From the NCBI RefSeq assembly GCF_043290135.1, contig NC_134701.1, positions 199,878,601-199,942,600 on the forward strand: 64,000 nt of DNA. The letters are read 5' to 3'. Positions within the stretch are counted from its first letter, which is position 1, and the number at the start of each line of letters is the position of its first letter. A program made the position numbers and the translations under genes. Shown one piece after another: positions 46,431-57,180 of this stretch. Under the pieces are notes generated by a model that worked only from the letters and a program-made list of their open reading frames with translations, had not been told where the DNA came from and ran no database searches. This stretch comes from Rhipicephalus microplus. Taxonomy: Eukaryota; Arthropoda; Arachnida; Ixodida; Ixodidae.

Positions 46431-48555
46431 GCGCTGCTAAATTGCACTCCATCTCGGCTCACGCCTGGCATCTTTCAACACAGGATGGCATGTTGCAGCT
46501 TAAGCATCACATCATAGACAGTACAGGACGCTCCAGTAAGGGCATACTTGGTCTTGATCTGAAGAAGGCTTTTGAGTCTGTCACGCATAGCACCATTCTA
46601 AATCAGGTCAATACCCTAAACTTGGGGCTTCGCACGTATAACTATATAAGATCATTTCTTACGGGCAGAACGGCCACGATCACTGTGGGAACACTCAGGT
46701 CGTCTGAAATAACCATAGGAAGTGCGGGCACCCCACAGGGTTCCGTGATCTCTCCCTTGTTGTTTAACCTCGCCCGCATTGCTCTTTGTTCAAAACTTCG
46801 AACCATCGAAGGACTTTATCACACCATTTACGCCGACGACATCACCCTCTGTGTGTGCGACGGCAGTGACGGCTCCATTGAACAGAGATTACAGGAGGAG
46901 ATTGACCCAGTGGAACGGTATTTACAACGACCTGGACTATCCTGCTCAGCGGAGAAATCTGAGCTACTGCTATATCGCTCTACACTTAGAGGTCGGCCAC
47001 CCAAACAACATCCCCAAGCGCGGGCACACGCTGATATAAAAAACTCACTACAAGCGATGATCACGCCATACCCACCGTTGATAAAATCCGAGTGCTAGGT
47101 CTGATCATAGAAAGTAAGGGTGCCAACGGAGAGACAGTTCCCAACATTGAAGTTAAAGTGTCTGACACGATGTGCCTCATTAGGCGCATTACCAAGAAAC
47201 ACAAAGGCATGAAAGTGGCTAGCATCATCCGTTTGATCCAATCATTCGTTCTAAGTCGCATCACCTATACGGCGGCGTACCACCGATGGTTCACTGCGGA
47301 AAAGTCAAGACTCAACAGCCTAATTAAGAAGATTTACAAACAAGCACTAGGTTTGCCTCAAAACACCAGCATAGAACTCCTCCTTGAATTTGGTTTACAC
47401 ATTACTCATGAGGAACTTATTGAGGCGCAACAAATCTTCCAATTCGAGTGATTAGCCAAGACTGAGCCAGGCCGTCAGATTCTATGTAATCTCGGTATTT
47501 CTTACAACATTCAACACGGAAACAAACACAACATACCACGCACTATCCGTGCCAAGCTCACAGTACCTCCCATACCAAGAAACATGCACCCTGAACATAA
47601 CAAGGGCAGACGTGTCAGTAGGGCCAGAGCCATGTCAAAGATGTTTGGGCGCATCCATGAGGCAGTCTTTGTCGACGCAGCATGCTACCAGGAACGTCAC
47701 CGCTTCGTGGCTGCTGTCGTAGACCACACACAACAATGCAAAAGCAGCGTCTCAATCATCACAAGGAACGTAGAAACAGCAGAAGAAGTGGCTATCGCGA
47801 TGGCCATAGCCCACACTAACGCCTCATGTGTAATCAGCGACTCTCAGACAGCCGTTCGAAACTACGCCAGCGGCAGAATCTTCCCCGAGGCATTGCGGAT
47901 TCTGAGCACAGGCAAAAATCACGAGGCGGACAAATACGTGCACCTCTTGTGGTTCCCTACAGACACACCACTAGGTAACGCGGAGGACAGTCCGAATGAA
48001 GTGGCGCACAGCGTGGCTCGAGGTCTTACGTTCTGAGTCACGTCAGACGAAGCGGCCACCCAAACGGACCTTTCTGTGCCGGTGTGGCAGTGGGACGATT
48101 GCCTCACTAAATTTAATGACATAAATAAACGTCATCGACTGCAAAGGCGGGAGTACCCTCCGCCTCACCCCAAGCTAAATATAGCCCAGTTCGTTCAGTG
48201 GTGACAGCTACAAACGCGCAGATACACGAACCCTCTCATCATGTACCACATATATCCCGACGTCCATAGTTCTAATCTATGCCAGTACTGTACCACCAGA
48301 GCCACTCTTAACCATATCCTACGGGAATGCCCAGCATTAGTCAGAAATTCTGGGGTCGCGGCCTCCAATGAAGACCTTCGGGCACATTGGCGGACTGCGC
48401 TGCTCAGTTCGGGCCTGGACAAGCAACTTTGGGCGACCCAGCAGGCCAAGGAAGCTGCCGAAAAACACGGTCTCTCCGTTGGCCCTTAGGTGGGAGCCCA
48501 TCCCAACAATCTGCCGGAAATAATGAAGTATACATTTCTCTTTCTCTCGCTCGGC
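46431..48555 (+). pseudogene. Decayed I-group LINE, ORF2 from mid reverse transcriptase to the 3' end
   Basis: 5'-truncated. 46442-47098 encodes reverse transcriptase motifs (LSTQDGMLQL, LDLKKAFESVTH, GTPQGSVISPLLFN, YADDITL). A frameshift near 47090 moves the frame to 47092-47451 (SFVLSRITYTAAYHRWF). A stop at 47449-47451 interrupts it, and 47584-48036 carries the RNase H part (FVDAACY, EEVAIAMAIA, ISDSQTAVRN, PNEVAHSVARG). 48241-48489 is the zinc-finger-like tail (CQYCTTRATLNHILREC). The 3' end lies near 48550 in a CTCTTTCTCTC-type run. Several stops and shifts make it nonfunctional. In sequence it differs clearly from the intact LINE at 23.8-29.4 kb. Confidence 0.9.
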
Positions 48556-50032
48556 TCACGCCTGCAGTGCGTAGTCCACTGCCAACATGCTAAACGTTGT
48601 TCGCGACCACGGCACAAACTGCAGTAATCGCCTGATATCGCTCGAGGGAACGCAATCGAGTAGCGCTTGTCTACCGGCCTTGACTCGTTATCTTGCTTGG
48701 CCATAGATGACGCCAAAAGCAAACGTGCTTCCTTCCTTTGTTGGTTGGTGGTGCTGTAGACAGTCGCCTCAGAGGGCAGGCCACGCATTCGCGTGTTTCC
48801 TTTGATAAAAAAACGACAATGTACATGTACTACATACCTGCGATGAAAAATCCCGCGCAGCTGTCTTCTGCTAGGCAGTTCTGGGAACAAAGCACCAGGA
48901 CGTTTGGGATCGCCGCTAGTATATACAGACTCGGCGGTAGATGCTCACGTGTTTAGGTTTAAAAGGTGGGTGGCTGTACTTTACATATGAAGTTGACATT
49001 TCAATAGGCAATCAGCATTATTCGTAAAAGCCTTTCCTTTAATCAAACAGTAATGCTTCGCACCGCATAGCGATCCGCTGTGCGTGCGGCTGCCGAAATT
49101 TTCTTCCTTCAGCAATGTGCCCTTTGTATAAAGCATCGCGCCCCGTTGCAACGTTCATTCTTTCCTTCCCCCCCCCCCCCAGTAGGTTTCACATTGATGT
49201 CCCGCGACTAACTCAAATGGCCTTTCTTTCGTAAGCGTCATCTGCTGCTGGTCGGCCGCTTTCGCTGAAACCATGTCTGTAATTTCAGGTTAGGCTGGTA
49301 AAATGTATTACGGAAATTCAAGCTTGAGAACTTTTTGCGATCGCGTACGCGATGTCATCAAGTTATGTAGTTCCTGTAAGTTACCGTAAAGTCAAATGTT
49401 GTTTATAACAGGTTTCTTAGAAGTTGTTGGACTAATTGATATCATATTGTAGGCACTTTGCACAACTTGTTGATCCCTCAAAAAGCACTTTCACTTTCAC
49501 ACACGCACTTGGAGGGACTACGGAGTTGTGCTGAGTACCTACAATATAACGTGCCTCGTTGATACGATTGTAAATGACTAATGAAAGAGACGAGATGGAC
49601 TGACTAGGTGCATATTTTATACATATGATTACCTTTTTCCATTATGGTTCCGAAGTCATAACTGTAGCATTTAGAAAGCTGGTGCAATAGAAGGCATCTT
49701 TGGCCGTGGGCCTATTTTTTACGGCAGTTTGTTATTGTTGCTGGCCGGCTTCCGGCGCAGCACTCTCTCGATATATAACACCACCAGAGAGTCAGATGAA
49801 GTGTAAGGGAGTAGACTACACCAGTAACTACATAAGTAAAATAGTCAGAATCTTGTAAAACTGCTTATTTTGTCATCACCATGCTCGTTTTTTGTGAGCG
49901 CGTTTTTATTTTATATCGACATAACATAAACGCAGGAGGTGTCGCCTTATGCTCACGAGGGCTGCTCTCTGTAACTTGGCAAATAGCACAGACCAAAATA
50001 GCTGTCGCTCTGCGCATTACCTTGCGCCGAGG
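48556..50032. other. Unassigned DNA
   Basis: No supported gene. A C run near 49165 and short frames only. Confidence 0.4.
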
Positions 50033-50190
50033 TTTTTTGGGGCGAAGTTTCTTAAGCCATGGGTTGTGCGTCCGTGATGTATGTAGTAGTAGTGGTGGAG
50101 GTTGTGGTCGTCGTAGTAGTAGTACGTAGCCACCTCCACGGCCGGACTGGAGGAGCGTACGCACGCACTTTTTGTAATTGAGGAGGAAGC
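50033..50190 (+). mobile_element. Element with the minisatellite-family terminus and a GTAGTGG core
   Basis: TTTTTTGGGGCGAAGTTTCTTAA begins with the same terminal motif as the minisatellite elements, followed by GTGCGTCCGTG. The core here is a GTA/GTG trinucleotide tract (about 50081-50128), not tetramers. The right end was not found. Confidence 0.4.
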
Positions 50191-50439
50191 CCGCACACGT
50201 TATACATAACTAAAGAGATAGGAGATAGCTGTTTCTGGTGAACTAACCTACAGAGTATCGGTGACTTAATCTCCAATCGCTCCGCTGTTGCCTGCTGCGC
50301 CTGATAGTTCAACGCGCTGGTTTACCGCAACGGCCAATTAGTCCACCACCGGTCAACTCAAATGCGCCAATACCTGCTTCCAGCCTTACCTCGACTCACC
50401 CCTCTTGAATCAAGTCGCCTGCAGGTTGTCGGGCACATC

Positions 50440-51450
50440 GACGGGTGCATCATACCTTGCACTGGACTTAGAGGTGTGGCGCCCCATTTCGACGACTAGT
50501 GGGCGAAGGACAGGACCAGCGATAGGAGCATGACCAAACTGCTTCGGTTTCTCGTCTTGCAGGTGTGTACGTCCTGTTCACTTTACGCAAAAAAAGCGAC
50601 AATCTAATTTTATTGCCGTTCCCCTGCTCACGAGTTTTCGCTCGCACTGTTCGCGAACGTATTTGTACTGCTGTGTTGCTAATACGGTCAGGGGTCGTTG
50701 AACTAAATCCGGGTCCTACAAAACGCTCACCGGCAGCATGAGATATTGAATCCCTCCCTGATGATCCAGCTGATAAAATAAAAATCATGTTCCAGTTGCT
50801 CAAGGACGTGCATTCTCGCGCACTACAAAGTTCGAAAAGTCACACAGAATTAGCTCTCAACATTAAAACTATCAAGAATAGGAAAAAACCAATGAAACTA
50901 AAATATGTGACATACACAAGTGACTAAGCGAACTTGAAGACAAGTGCACCACTATTGACCCTTTAGTGAAAACTTATCTAACGCAGGGGAATGACTTGAT
51001 ACAACGACTAGAAATGACTTGATACAATCACATCTCGATGAAATGGAAGACCGGTCTCGGCGAAATAACCTCATATTTCGGGGTATCACTGATGAAAACG
51101 AGGCTTGGCAACAAACACAATCAAAGGTGTTATCAACCATAATAGAACTGGCGGACTCGCTCCCAGCTGATTTGATTGAACGCGCGCATCGTTTAGGTGC
51201 GTTTCCAGTAAACACATTCCGATCAATTGTGGCAAAGTTCAACAGCTTTAAATTTAGAGAACAGGTTTTTCCCTGCGCGGACAGCTGACGTCCAGGAAAA
51301 TTACTTTTAGCGAAGGCTTTTCACTTGGTACTTGTGTTTCTCGCAAGAAGCTGATTTCCGAAACAGTCAACCCGGAAAACCAAACTTTAAGCTTCGATAC
51401 AACAGGCTATTATTGAATAACAAATGTTTCATGTTTGACGCTTCTACCGA
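50440..51450 (+). pseudogene. Decayed CR1/L2-type LINE ORF1 with a degenerate 2A-like motif
   Basis: The frame at 50526-50744 ends with LLIRSGVVELNPGP (codons at 50676-50717), a close match to the 2A-like peptides described in ORF1 of some CR1/L2-type LINEs, with Val in place of the usual Asp. After frameshifts, 51019-51288 encodes MEDRSRRNNLIFRGI and LIERAHRLGAF, the ORF1 RRM-like (transposase-22-like) signature. A further shift leads to KLRYNRLLLNNKCFMFD near 51390-51440, typical of the ORF1 carboxy end. Multiple stops make it nonfunctional. It stops at the LTR that begins at 51452. Confidence 0.72.
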
Positions 51451-51451
51451 T

Positions 51452-52108
51452 TGTTGTGACTGGCGCCAGAGCTGACGAGGGAGCGGCGCTCTTTAGATCC
51501 TCAAACAAGTAACCGACCGGCGGGCTGCCTATGCCCGCCAGTTATTGTCCCTCCGTTGAGGCGTCGTGTCCCCACGACGCCGTAAGTGGTTTGGGAGACG
51601 ACAAGTGCGGCAGCTTCCTTGAAAGATGCTGCGGCAGTAGCCGCAAATCGCCCCGCTAATTGGGCGACCAGATAGGCGTACCCTTTGATGTATGCTGTCA
51701 TGAGCTTGGGACCCCTCGACCAGCGGCACACACACGACGAGGAAGAGCCCCGCTGGCGCCACCTTGGATTGCAGTGATCGCGGCTCAATATTGGACGTTC
51801 ATGTGGGCCGTGCATGCTCATCCCCCTCGCCAGTTGTGTGTCATCTCTGATTGCACAGTACCATCTGCACGTGTTCCCTGATCTAGGGATCTGGGGAGAA
51901 TATACCCTTTATAATGAGACACCCAGCTCATTCGAAGGATTGCCATGTAGAGGAACGCCAGATTCCAGAGCTCGCCATGTAAGAACGCTCGTAATGTACG
52001 AGAGCTCACGATATACATAATGTAAATAAACCCTCTTCAAATCTCTCTTCCTCCTGCCTCCACAACTTCATCCCGGACCTCCGGTGGCTGCAAACCCCGG
52101 TCGTAACA
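51452..52108 (+). repeat. Probable LTR of a Ty3-like retrotransposon, 657 bp
   Basis: Starts TGTTGTGAC and ends GTCGTAACA, an inverted terminal pair with TG...CA edges. It has TATAATGAG near 51910 and AATAAA at 52025-52030 as candidate promoter and polyadenylation signals. The bases just after it (TGGTTGGCAGCGTTGGGAT) resemble a primer site complementary to tRNA-Leu. No second LTR was found in the window. Confidence 0.6.
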
Positions 52109-52262
52109 GCTGGTTGGCAGCGTTGGGATACGACTCAGCGACGGAGAACGACATGGACCGGAGGCCAGCCGAAAGCCCTGGAATTTCGCGGGATTGGTGC
52201 AGCGTTCCACAACCACATGTAATGGGGTGGGTGCCTGGCTTTGAGACTGATGTATCGAGTCT
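52109..52262 (+). mobile_element. Leader and Gag start remnant after the LTR
   Basis: The primer-site-like segment is followed by an ATG at 52152 and a short frame. The rest of the element is missing; the sequence then joins the minisatellite element near 52430 through about 170 bases of unassigned DNA. Confidence 0.4.
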
Positions 52263-52424
52263 TTCAGCCTAGACACGTTAAAAGATAGATATAACCAACC
52301 TGGCCATAACCATATAATCATATAACCAACAGTGGCCTGGCCACTGCTGTTATCTCGGCCCAGAGCAGCACTGGATGTTTATCTGAGCTATAGTATGCTA
52401 AGGAAAAAAAAATTGGCAGAATTT

Positions 52425-52935
52425 TCACGGAGTGAATGATGGAGAGTGGGGTGAAGCATTCGTCCGTCAATTCGCTCTTGCGTCCGTCTGGGTGACCGTC
52501 CATGCGTCCACCCGCCCATCCGTGCGTGCGTCTGTTCGTGCGTCCGTCCCTGCGTTCGTCTATGCGTACGCCCCTGCGTCCGTTCATGCGTCCATCCATG
52601 CATCTGTCTGTGTGTCCGTTCGTCCATCTATTCAACGCTCCAAGTACCACCATCTCGCATCTTTTCATCATATATTCCCCATATATAAGCACCGCCATCC
52701 AGCGGACACTCCAAGGACTAAACGAGAGGTGACACACGCACACTTGCTTATGGCTTGCGCTTTTGGTCTACTTCCCATCTTTGACCACCTCGAGTTAGTT
52801 CACTGTATTCATGGCACTGCGGCCCAACGCTTGCTAAACCTTTCTAAAACCTAGCAGGTTACACCCAACGAGTATAACGTAGCAACCTTTTCCTGTCAGA
52901 TAGTGCTCAATGCACATGCCAATGGCTGCTAATGG
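52425..52935 (-). mobile_element. Minisatellite-bearing element, copy 4
   Basis: Inverted relative to copies 1-3. From low to high coordinate: complement of the right block (GGAGTGAATGATGGAGAG, TGGGGTGAAGCATTCG), the CGTCC-type array at about 52470-52635, then TCTCGCATCTTTTCATCATA, GGACACTCCAAGGACTAAAC, and the block CGAGTTAGTTCACTG..GGCACTGCGGCC..CTAAACC..GATAGTGC..CCAATGGCTGCTAATGG. The last block also flanks the RTE LINE at 53.7 and 57.0 kb, which links array and flank into one element. Confidence 0.75.
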
Positions 52936-52939
52936 AAAA

Positions 52940-53640
52940 TGACAGACACAAGAATTCAGTTTCAGTTTCAAATTATTTTGGACAAAGATGACATGAATTA
53001 TGTCCACGAGGCAAGGCGAAAGGAGACTCGTATGTCTCCTGACGAGGCCTTCACCCCGGACTTACATGTCGGACAGCCAGGAGCAAAATCAGAGAAAATA
53101 AGTACAATGCTCATTGCACAACTTATATAAACAAAAAACGAACAGGAAAAAAACACATTCGGATAAAAATTATGCAAAGTTTACATTGTTCAGGTTTAAC
53201 AGTTTTATAAAGTTACATAAATATACAAAATACATATTTTCGTGTTGAAAGCAAAATAATTGTAATTTCAAGGATGCAGGAAAGGTAGCTTTACTTGTTT
53301 TTTTTAAAACGAGACATACTTGAGTTTTGATTAGCCAATTCGATTAGGGATGGGTATGCATTCAGCAATGAAATAATCTGATAATCTATAGTTTTAGCAC
53401 CATAAATAGTTCTTGATCTTGATCCCGTCAATGAAATAGTGCGATGGTCATATGCCACTTGTCTATTTAGATATTTGCTTGAGAACGTGGTACGATCACG
53501 TTTGAATTCGCGGAAAATCATTGCTGCCACAGAAAGCTGATATAACTCTGAGAATGGTGGTACGTTCGAACTTTTATACAGAGAGTCAGTTGATGGGAGA
53601 GGATGGGAAGAAATCATTTTAGGCTCCTTTATTGTATAGA
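52940..53640 (-). pseudogene. LINE 3'-end remnant (CR1/L2-like reverse transcriptase tail)
   Basis: The minus-strand frame at 53291-53617 reads NVPPFSELYQLSVAAMIF and SRSRTIYGAKTIDYQ, the layout of the extreme carboxy end of CR1/L2-type reverse transcriptase proteins. The AT-rich stretch below 53290 would be the 3' UTR, possibly ending at the TTCAGTTTCAG repeats near 52955. Short and unattached to other domains. Confidence 0.5.
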
Positions 53641-53756
53641 GAAAACACGTTCAGCATCCGTCTTGTATTCGGCTTTTACTTTCTTACGGCTTGCACTTCG
53701 TATCTACTTCCCACCTTTAACCACCTCGAGTTCATTCATGGTATATACTAGTTAGT

Positions 53757-53832
53757 GCGGCGATGGCGTAGTGGTTAGAGCATCCGCCTCGCATGCAAGA
53801 GGTCCGTGGTTCAAATCCCGGTACCGCGCAGT
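53757..53832 (+). promoter_or_regulatory. tRNA-like pol III promoter at the LINE 5' end
   Basis: A box TGGCGTAGTGG at 53764-53774 and B box GGTTCAAATCC at 53808-53818 both fit the pol III consensus, spaced as in a tRNA. The acceptor-like ends (GTGCGGC and ACCGCGC) nearly pair and the anticodon region resembles tRNA-Ala (CTCGCAT loop), but stems are imperfect, so this is not a functional tRNA gene. An A-rich hairpin (CGGATT / AATCCG) follows at about 53840. I recall the same head-plus-body as a free SINE in ticks. Confidence 0.75.
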
Positions 53833-53984
53833 TCCCAACCGGATTAAAAAAAAAATCCGCGTGTTGATGGAACTGCATTAAGAGGCCTGGGGTGCGGCCT
53901 CACCGGCAAACACCGCCGAGAACGCACTCCCTCACCAGAGAAGGATTGGCCACCCTGGTGCAGTATCTGGCCACTACCTCCCAC

Positions 53985-56969
53985 ATGATTACGTCAAATA
54001 ACTCACGGCCCTCAGTCCCCAGCAGCTGCGAAGCAACTGACCACGGCGGCGGTCAGATCTGCAACGCAGCAGAGGGTGCTAAGAATCTCTGGATCCGGAC
54101 AGGCCGCCATTGGAACCTGAACTTGGCAACGTTTAACGCTAGAACCTTATCTAGTGAGGGAAGTCTAGCTGTACTATTCGAGGAGCTAGAGGGTGTTAAA
54201 TGGGATATAATAGGGCTCAGTGAGGTTAGGAGGACAGATGAGGCCTATACGGTGCTACAGAATGGGCACGTCCTTTGCTACAGGGGCTTGGCAGACAGAA
54301 GAGAACTGGGAGTGGGGCTCCTCATTCACAGAAACATAGCTGGCAACATAGAGGAATACTATAGCATTAATGAAAGGGTGGTAGGTATCGTAATTAAACT
54401 GAATAAAAGATACAAGATGAAGGTAGTACAGGCTTACGCGCCTACATCCAGCCATGATGACGCTTCAGTTGAAAGCTTCTATGAAGACGTGGAATCGGCA
54501 ATGAGTAAGGTAAAAACACAGTATACTATAGTGATGGGCGACTTTAATGCAAAGGTAGGGAAGAAGCAGGCTGGAGACCAGGCAGTAGGAGATTATGGCA
54601 TCGGTACTAGAAACGCCAGAGGAGAGCTACTAGTAGAATTCGCAGAACGCAATAATTTACGGATTTTGAATACCTTCTACCGAAAACGAGAAAACCGCAA
54701 GTGGACATGGAGGAGCCCTAATGGCGAAAATAAGAACGAAATAGACCTTATAATGAGTGCACACCCTGGAATCGTGCAGGATGTGGAAGTGATTGGCAAG
54801 GTACGATGCAGTGACCATAGAATGGTACGGTCTCGAATTCGCCTAGACTTGAAGAAGGAACGACAGAACTTGATACGCAAGAAGCCAATCAATCAGCTAG
54901 CACTGAGAGGGAAAGTACAGGAATTCAGAGTGTCACTGCAGAACAGGTACTCGGCTCTCAGTGAGGAAACCAACCTTAGCGTAGATACAATGAATGATAA
55001 TCTGACGAGTATCATTATGGAGTGTGCAGTGGAAGTGGGAGGCAGGGTAGTTAGACAGGACACTGGCAAGCTTTCACAGGAAACGAAGAACCTAATTAAG
55101 AAGCGTCAAATCATGAAAGTGTCAAGTACAACAGACAAAATAGAACTGGCAGAGCTTTCGAAGTTGATTAATAGACGTAAAGTATGCGATGTAAGAAGGT
55201 ATAACAGGGAGAGAATCGAACACGCTCTGAAAAACGGAGGAAGTGACAAAGCATTGAAGAGGAAACTTGGGATAGGCAAAAGTCGGATGTATGCACTAAG
55301 GGACAAAGAAGGCAAAATAACTACCAATATGGATAGGATAGTTAAGATAGCGGAGGAGTTTTACAGGGATCTGTACAGTAGCCGAGACAACCACGACCTT
55401 AATACTATAAGAACTAGCAGTAACCCAAATTACACCCCACCAGTAATAATAGAAGAAGTCAGAAAAGCTTTGGAGATCATGCAAAGGGGCAAAGCTGCTG
55501 GTGAGGATCAGGTAACATCAGATCTGCTGAAAGATGGAGGACAGATTGTGTTAGAAAAACTAGCCACCCTGTTTACGAGGTGTCTCCTGGCGGGAAGAGT
55601 ACCAGAGTCTTGGAAGAACGCTAACATCATCTTAATACATAAGAAAGGAGATGACAAGGACTTGAAGAATTACAGGCCGATCAGCTTGCTCTCTGTAGTA
55701 TACAAGCTATTTACAAAGGTAATTGCTAACAGAGTAAAGAAAACATTAGAATTCAATCAACCAAAGGAACAAGCAGGATTTCGAACAGGCTACTCAACAA
55801 TTGACCACATTCATACTATCAATCAGGTAATAGAGAAATGCTCAGAGTATAACCAACCACTATACATAGCCTTCATAGATTACGAGAAGGCGTTTGATTC
55901 AGTAGAAATATCAGCCGTCATGCAAACACTGCGGAATCAGGGCGTAGATGAAGTATATATAAACATTCTGGAAGAAATCTACAGGGGATCAACTGCTACC
56001 ATAGTGCTTCATAGAGAAAGCAACAGAATACCAATCAAGAAGGGTGTAAGGCAGGGGGACACAATTTCCCCAATGCTGTTTACCGCGTGCTTACAGGAGG
56101 TTTTCAGAAGCCTAGAATGGGAACAGTTAGGGATAAGAGTCAATGGAGAATACCTTAGTAACCTGCGCTTCGCCGATGACATTGCATTGCTGAGTAACTC
56201 GGGGGACGAATTGCAACTCATGATTACGGAGTTAGACAAGGAGAGCAGAAAAGTGGGTCTTAAAATTAATCTGCAGAAAACGAAAGTAATGTACAACAAC
56301 CTCGGCAAAGAGCAGCGCTTCGAGATAGGTAATAGTGCACTTGAAGTTGTAAAAGACTATGTCTACTTAGGGCAGGTAATAACCGCAGAGCCGAACCACG
56401 AGATTGAAGTAACTAGAAGAATAAGAATGGGGTGGAGCACATTTGGCAAGCACTCTCAAATTATGACAGGTAGATTGCCACTATCCCTCAAGAGGAAGGT
56501 ATATAACAGCTGTATCTTGCCGGTACTTAGCTACGGAGCAGAAACCTGGAGACTTACAAAGAGGGTTCAGCTTAAATTGAGGACGACGCAGCGAGCAATG
56601 GAAAGAAAAATGGTAGGTGTAACCTTAAGAGAAAAGAAGAGAGCAGAGTGGATTAGGGAACAAACGGGGGTTAAGGATATCATAGCTGAAATCAAGAAGA
56701 AGAAATGGACATGGGCAGGGCATGTAGCGCGTAGACAGGATAACCGCTGGTCATTAAGGGTAACTGACTGGATTCCCAGAGAAGGGAAGCGGGTTAGGGG
56801 GAGACAGAAGGTTAGGTGGGCAGATGAGATTAAGAAGTTTGCGGGTATAAATTGGAAGCAGCAAGCACAGGACCGGGTTAACTGGCGGAACATGGGAGAG
56901 GCCTGCCTTTGTCCTGCAGTGGACGTAGTCAGGCTGATGATGATGATGATGATGATGATGATATACTAG
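53985..56969 (+). CDS. RTE-type LINE polyprotein: APE endonuclease and reverse transcriptase
   Basis: 994 residues from the first ATG at 53985; the open frame extends upstream to 53892 only from a GTG. The endonuclease has LATFNARTL, GLSEVRR, MGDFNAKVG, NEIDLIMS and CSDHRMVRSRI. The reverse transcriptase has KGDDKDLKNYRPISLLSVV, FIDYEKAFDSVE, GVRQGDTISPMLF and RFADDIALL. The tail has GHVARRQDNRWSLRVTDW and RGRQKVRW, typical of this class. No RNase H. The frame runs into the terminal TGATGA repeat, giving a row of Met codons, and ends at a TAG that lies inside the target-site duplication, so the stop is supplied by host DNA. Confidence 0.9.
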   Translation: MITSNNSRPSVPSSCEATDHGGGQICNAAEGAKNLWIRTGRHWNLNLATFNARTLSSEGSLAVLFEELEGVKWDIIGLSEVRRTDEAYTVLQNGHVLCYRGLADRRELGVGLLIHRNIAGNIEEYYSINERVVGIVIKLNKRYKMKVVQAYAPTSSHDDASVESFYEDVESAMSKVKTQYTIVMGDFNAKVGKKQAGDQAVGDYGIGTRNARGELLVEFAERNNLRILNTFYRKRENRKWTWRSPNGENKNEIDLIMSAHPGIVQDVEVIGKVRCSDHRMVRSRIRLDLKKERQNLIRKKPINQLALRGKVQEFRVSLQNRYSALSEETNLSVDTMNDNLTSIIMECAVEVGGRVVRQDTGKLSQETKNLIKKRQIMKVSSTTDKIELAELSKLINRRKVCDVRRYNRERIEHALKNGGSDKALKRKLGIGKSRMYALRDKEGKITTNMDRIVKIAEEFYRDLYSSRDNHDLNTIRTSSNPNYTPPVIIEEVRKALEIMQRGKAAGEDQVTSDLLKDGGQIVLEKLATLFTRCLLAGRVPESWKNANIILIHKKGDDKDLKNYRPISLLSVVYKLFTKVIANRVKKTLEFNQPKEQAGFRTGYSTIDHIHTINQVIEKCSEYNQPLYIAFIDYEKAFDSVEISAVMQTLRNQGVDEVYINILEEIYRGSTATIVLHRESNRIPIKKGVRQGDTISPMLFTACLQEVFRSLEWEQLGIRVNGEYLSNLRFADDIALLSNSGDELQLMITELDKESRKVGLKINLQKTKVMYNNLGKEQRFEIGNSALEVVKDYVYLGQVITAEPNHEIEVTRRIRMGWSTFGKHSQIMTGRLPLSLKRKVYNSCILPVLSYGAETWRLTKRVQLKLRTTQRAMERKMVGVTLREKKRAEWIREQTGVKDIIAEIKKKKWTWAGHVARRQDNRWSLRVTDWIPREGKRVRGRQKVRWADEIKKFAGINWKQQAQDRVNWRNMGEACLCPAVDVVRLMMMMMMMMIY

Positions 56970-57086
56970 TTCATTGTATTCATGGCACTGCGGCTCAACG
57001 CTCGCTAAACCTTTCTAAAACTAGGGAGGTTACACCCAGCGAATATAACGTAGCAACCCTTTCTTGTCAGATAGTGCTTAATCTGC

Positions 57087-57180
57087 ATGCCAATGGGCGC
57101 TAATGGAGATCGCAGCGTATGTGCGTTAACTAAAAGCCGAATGCTCCCGTCTCTCATTCCCCATTAGCAGCCATTGGCAT
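57087..57180. repeat. Imperfect inverted repeat within the minisatellite family
   Basis: CATGCCAATGGGCGCTAATGG at about 57089 and CCATTAGCAGCCATTGGCATG at about 57160 are inverted copies differing at about one base, separated by about 50 bases. Copy 4 has only one arm (52916-52935). Confidence 0.85.

Larger units (their letters stand above)
53743..56971 (+). mobile_element. Full-length RTE-type LINE with tRNA-like 5' end and (TGA)n tail
   Basis: The element is 53754-56960 (3,207 bp), flanked by a perfect 11-base repeat, ATATACTAGTT, at 53743-53753 and 56961-56971. It begins with a tRNA-like sequence, has one ORF with endonuclease and reverse transcriptase domains, essentially no 3' UTR, and ends in a TGATGA microsatellite, as is usual for RTE-clade elements. 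The open ORF and unaltered duplication suggest a recent insertion. Confidence 0.92.

Noticed and set aside
46442..47098. A functional reverse transcriptase gene
   Set aside because: The frame is broken by a shift near 47090 and stops further on, and the amino half is missing; it is a LINE fossil.
53757..53832. A functional tRNA-Ala gene
   Set aside because: A and B boxes are good, but the anticodon and D stems do not pair well and the sequence is the 5' edge of the LINE insertion.
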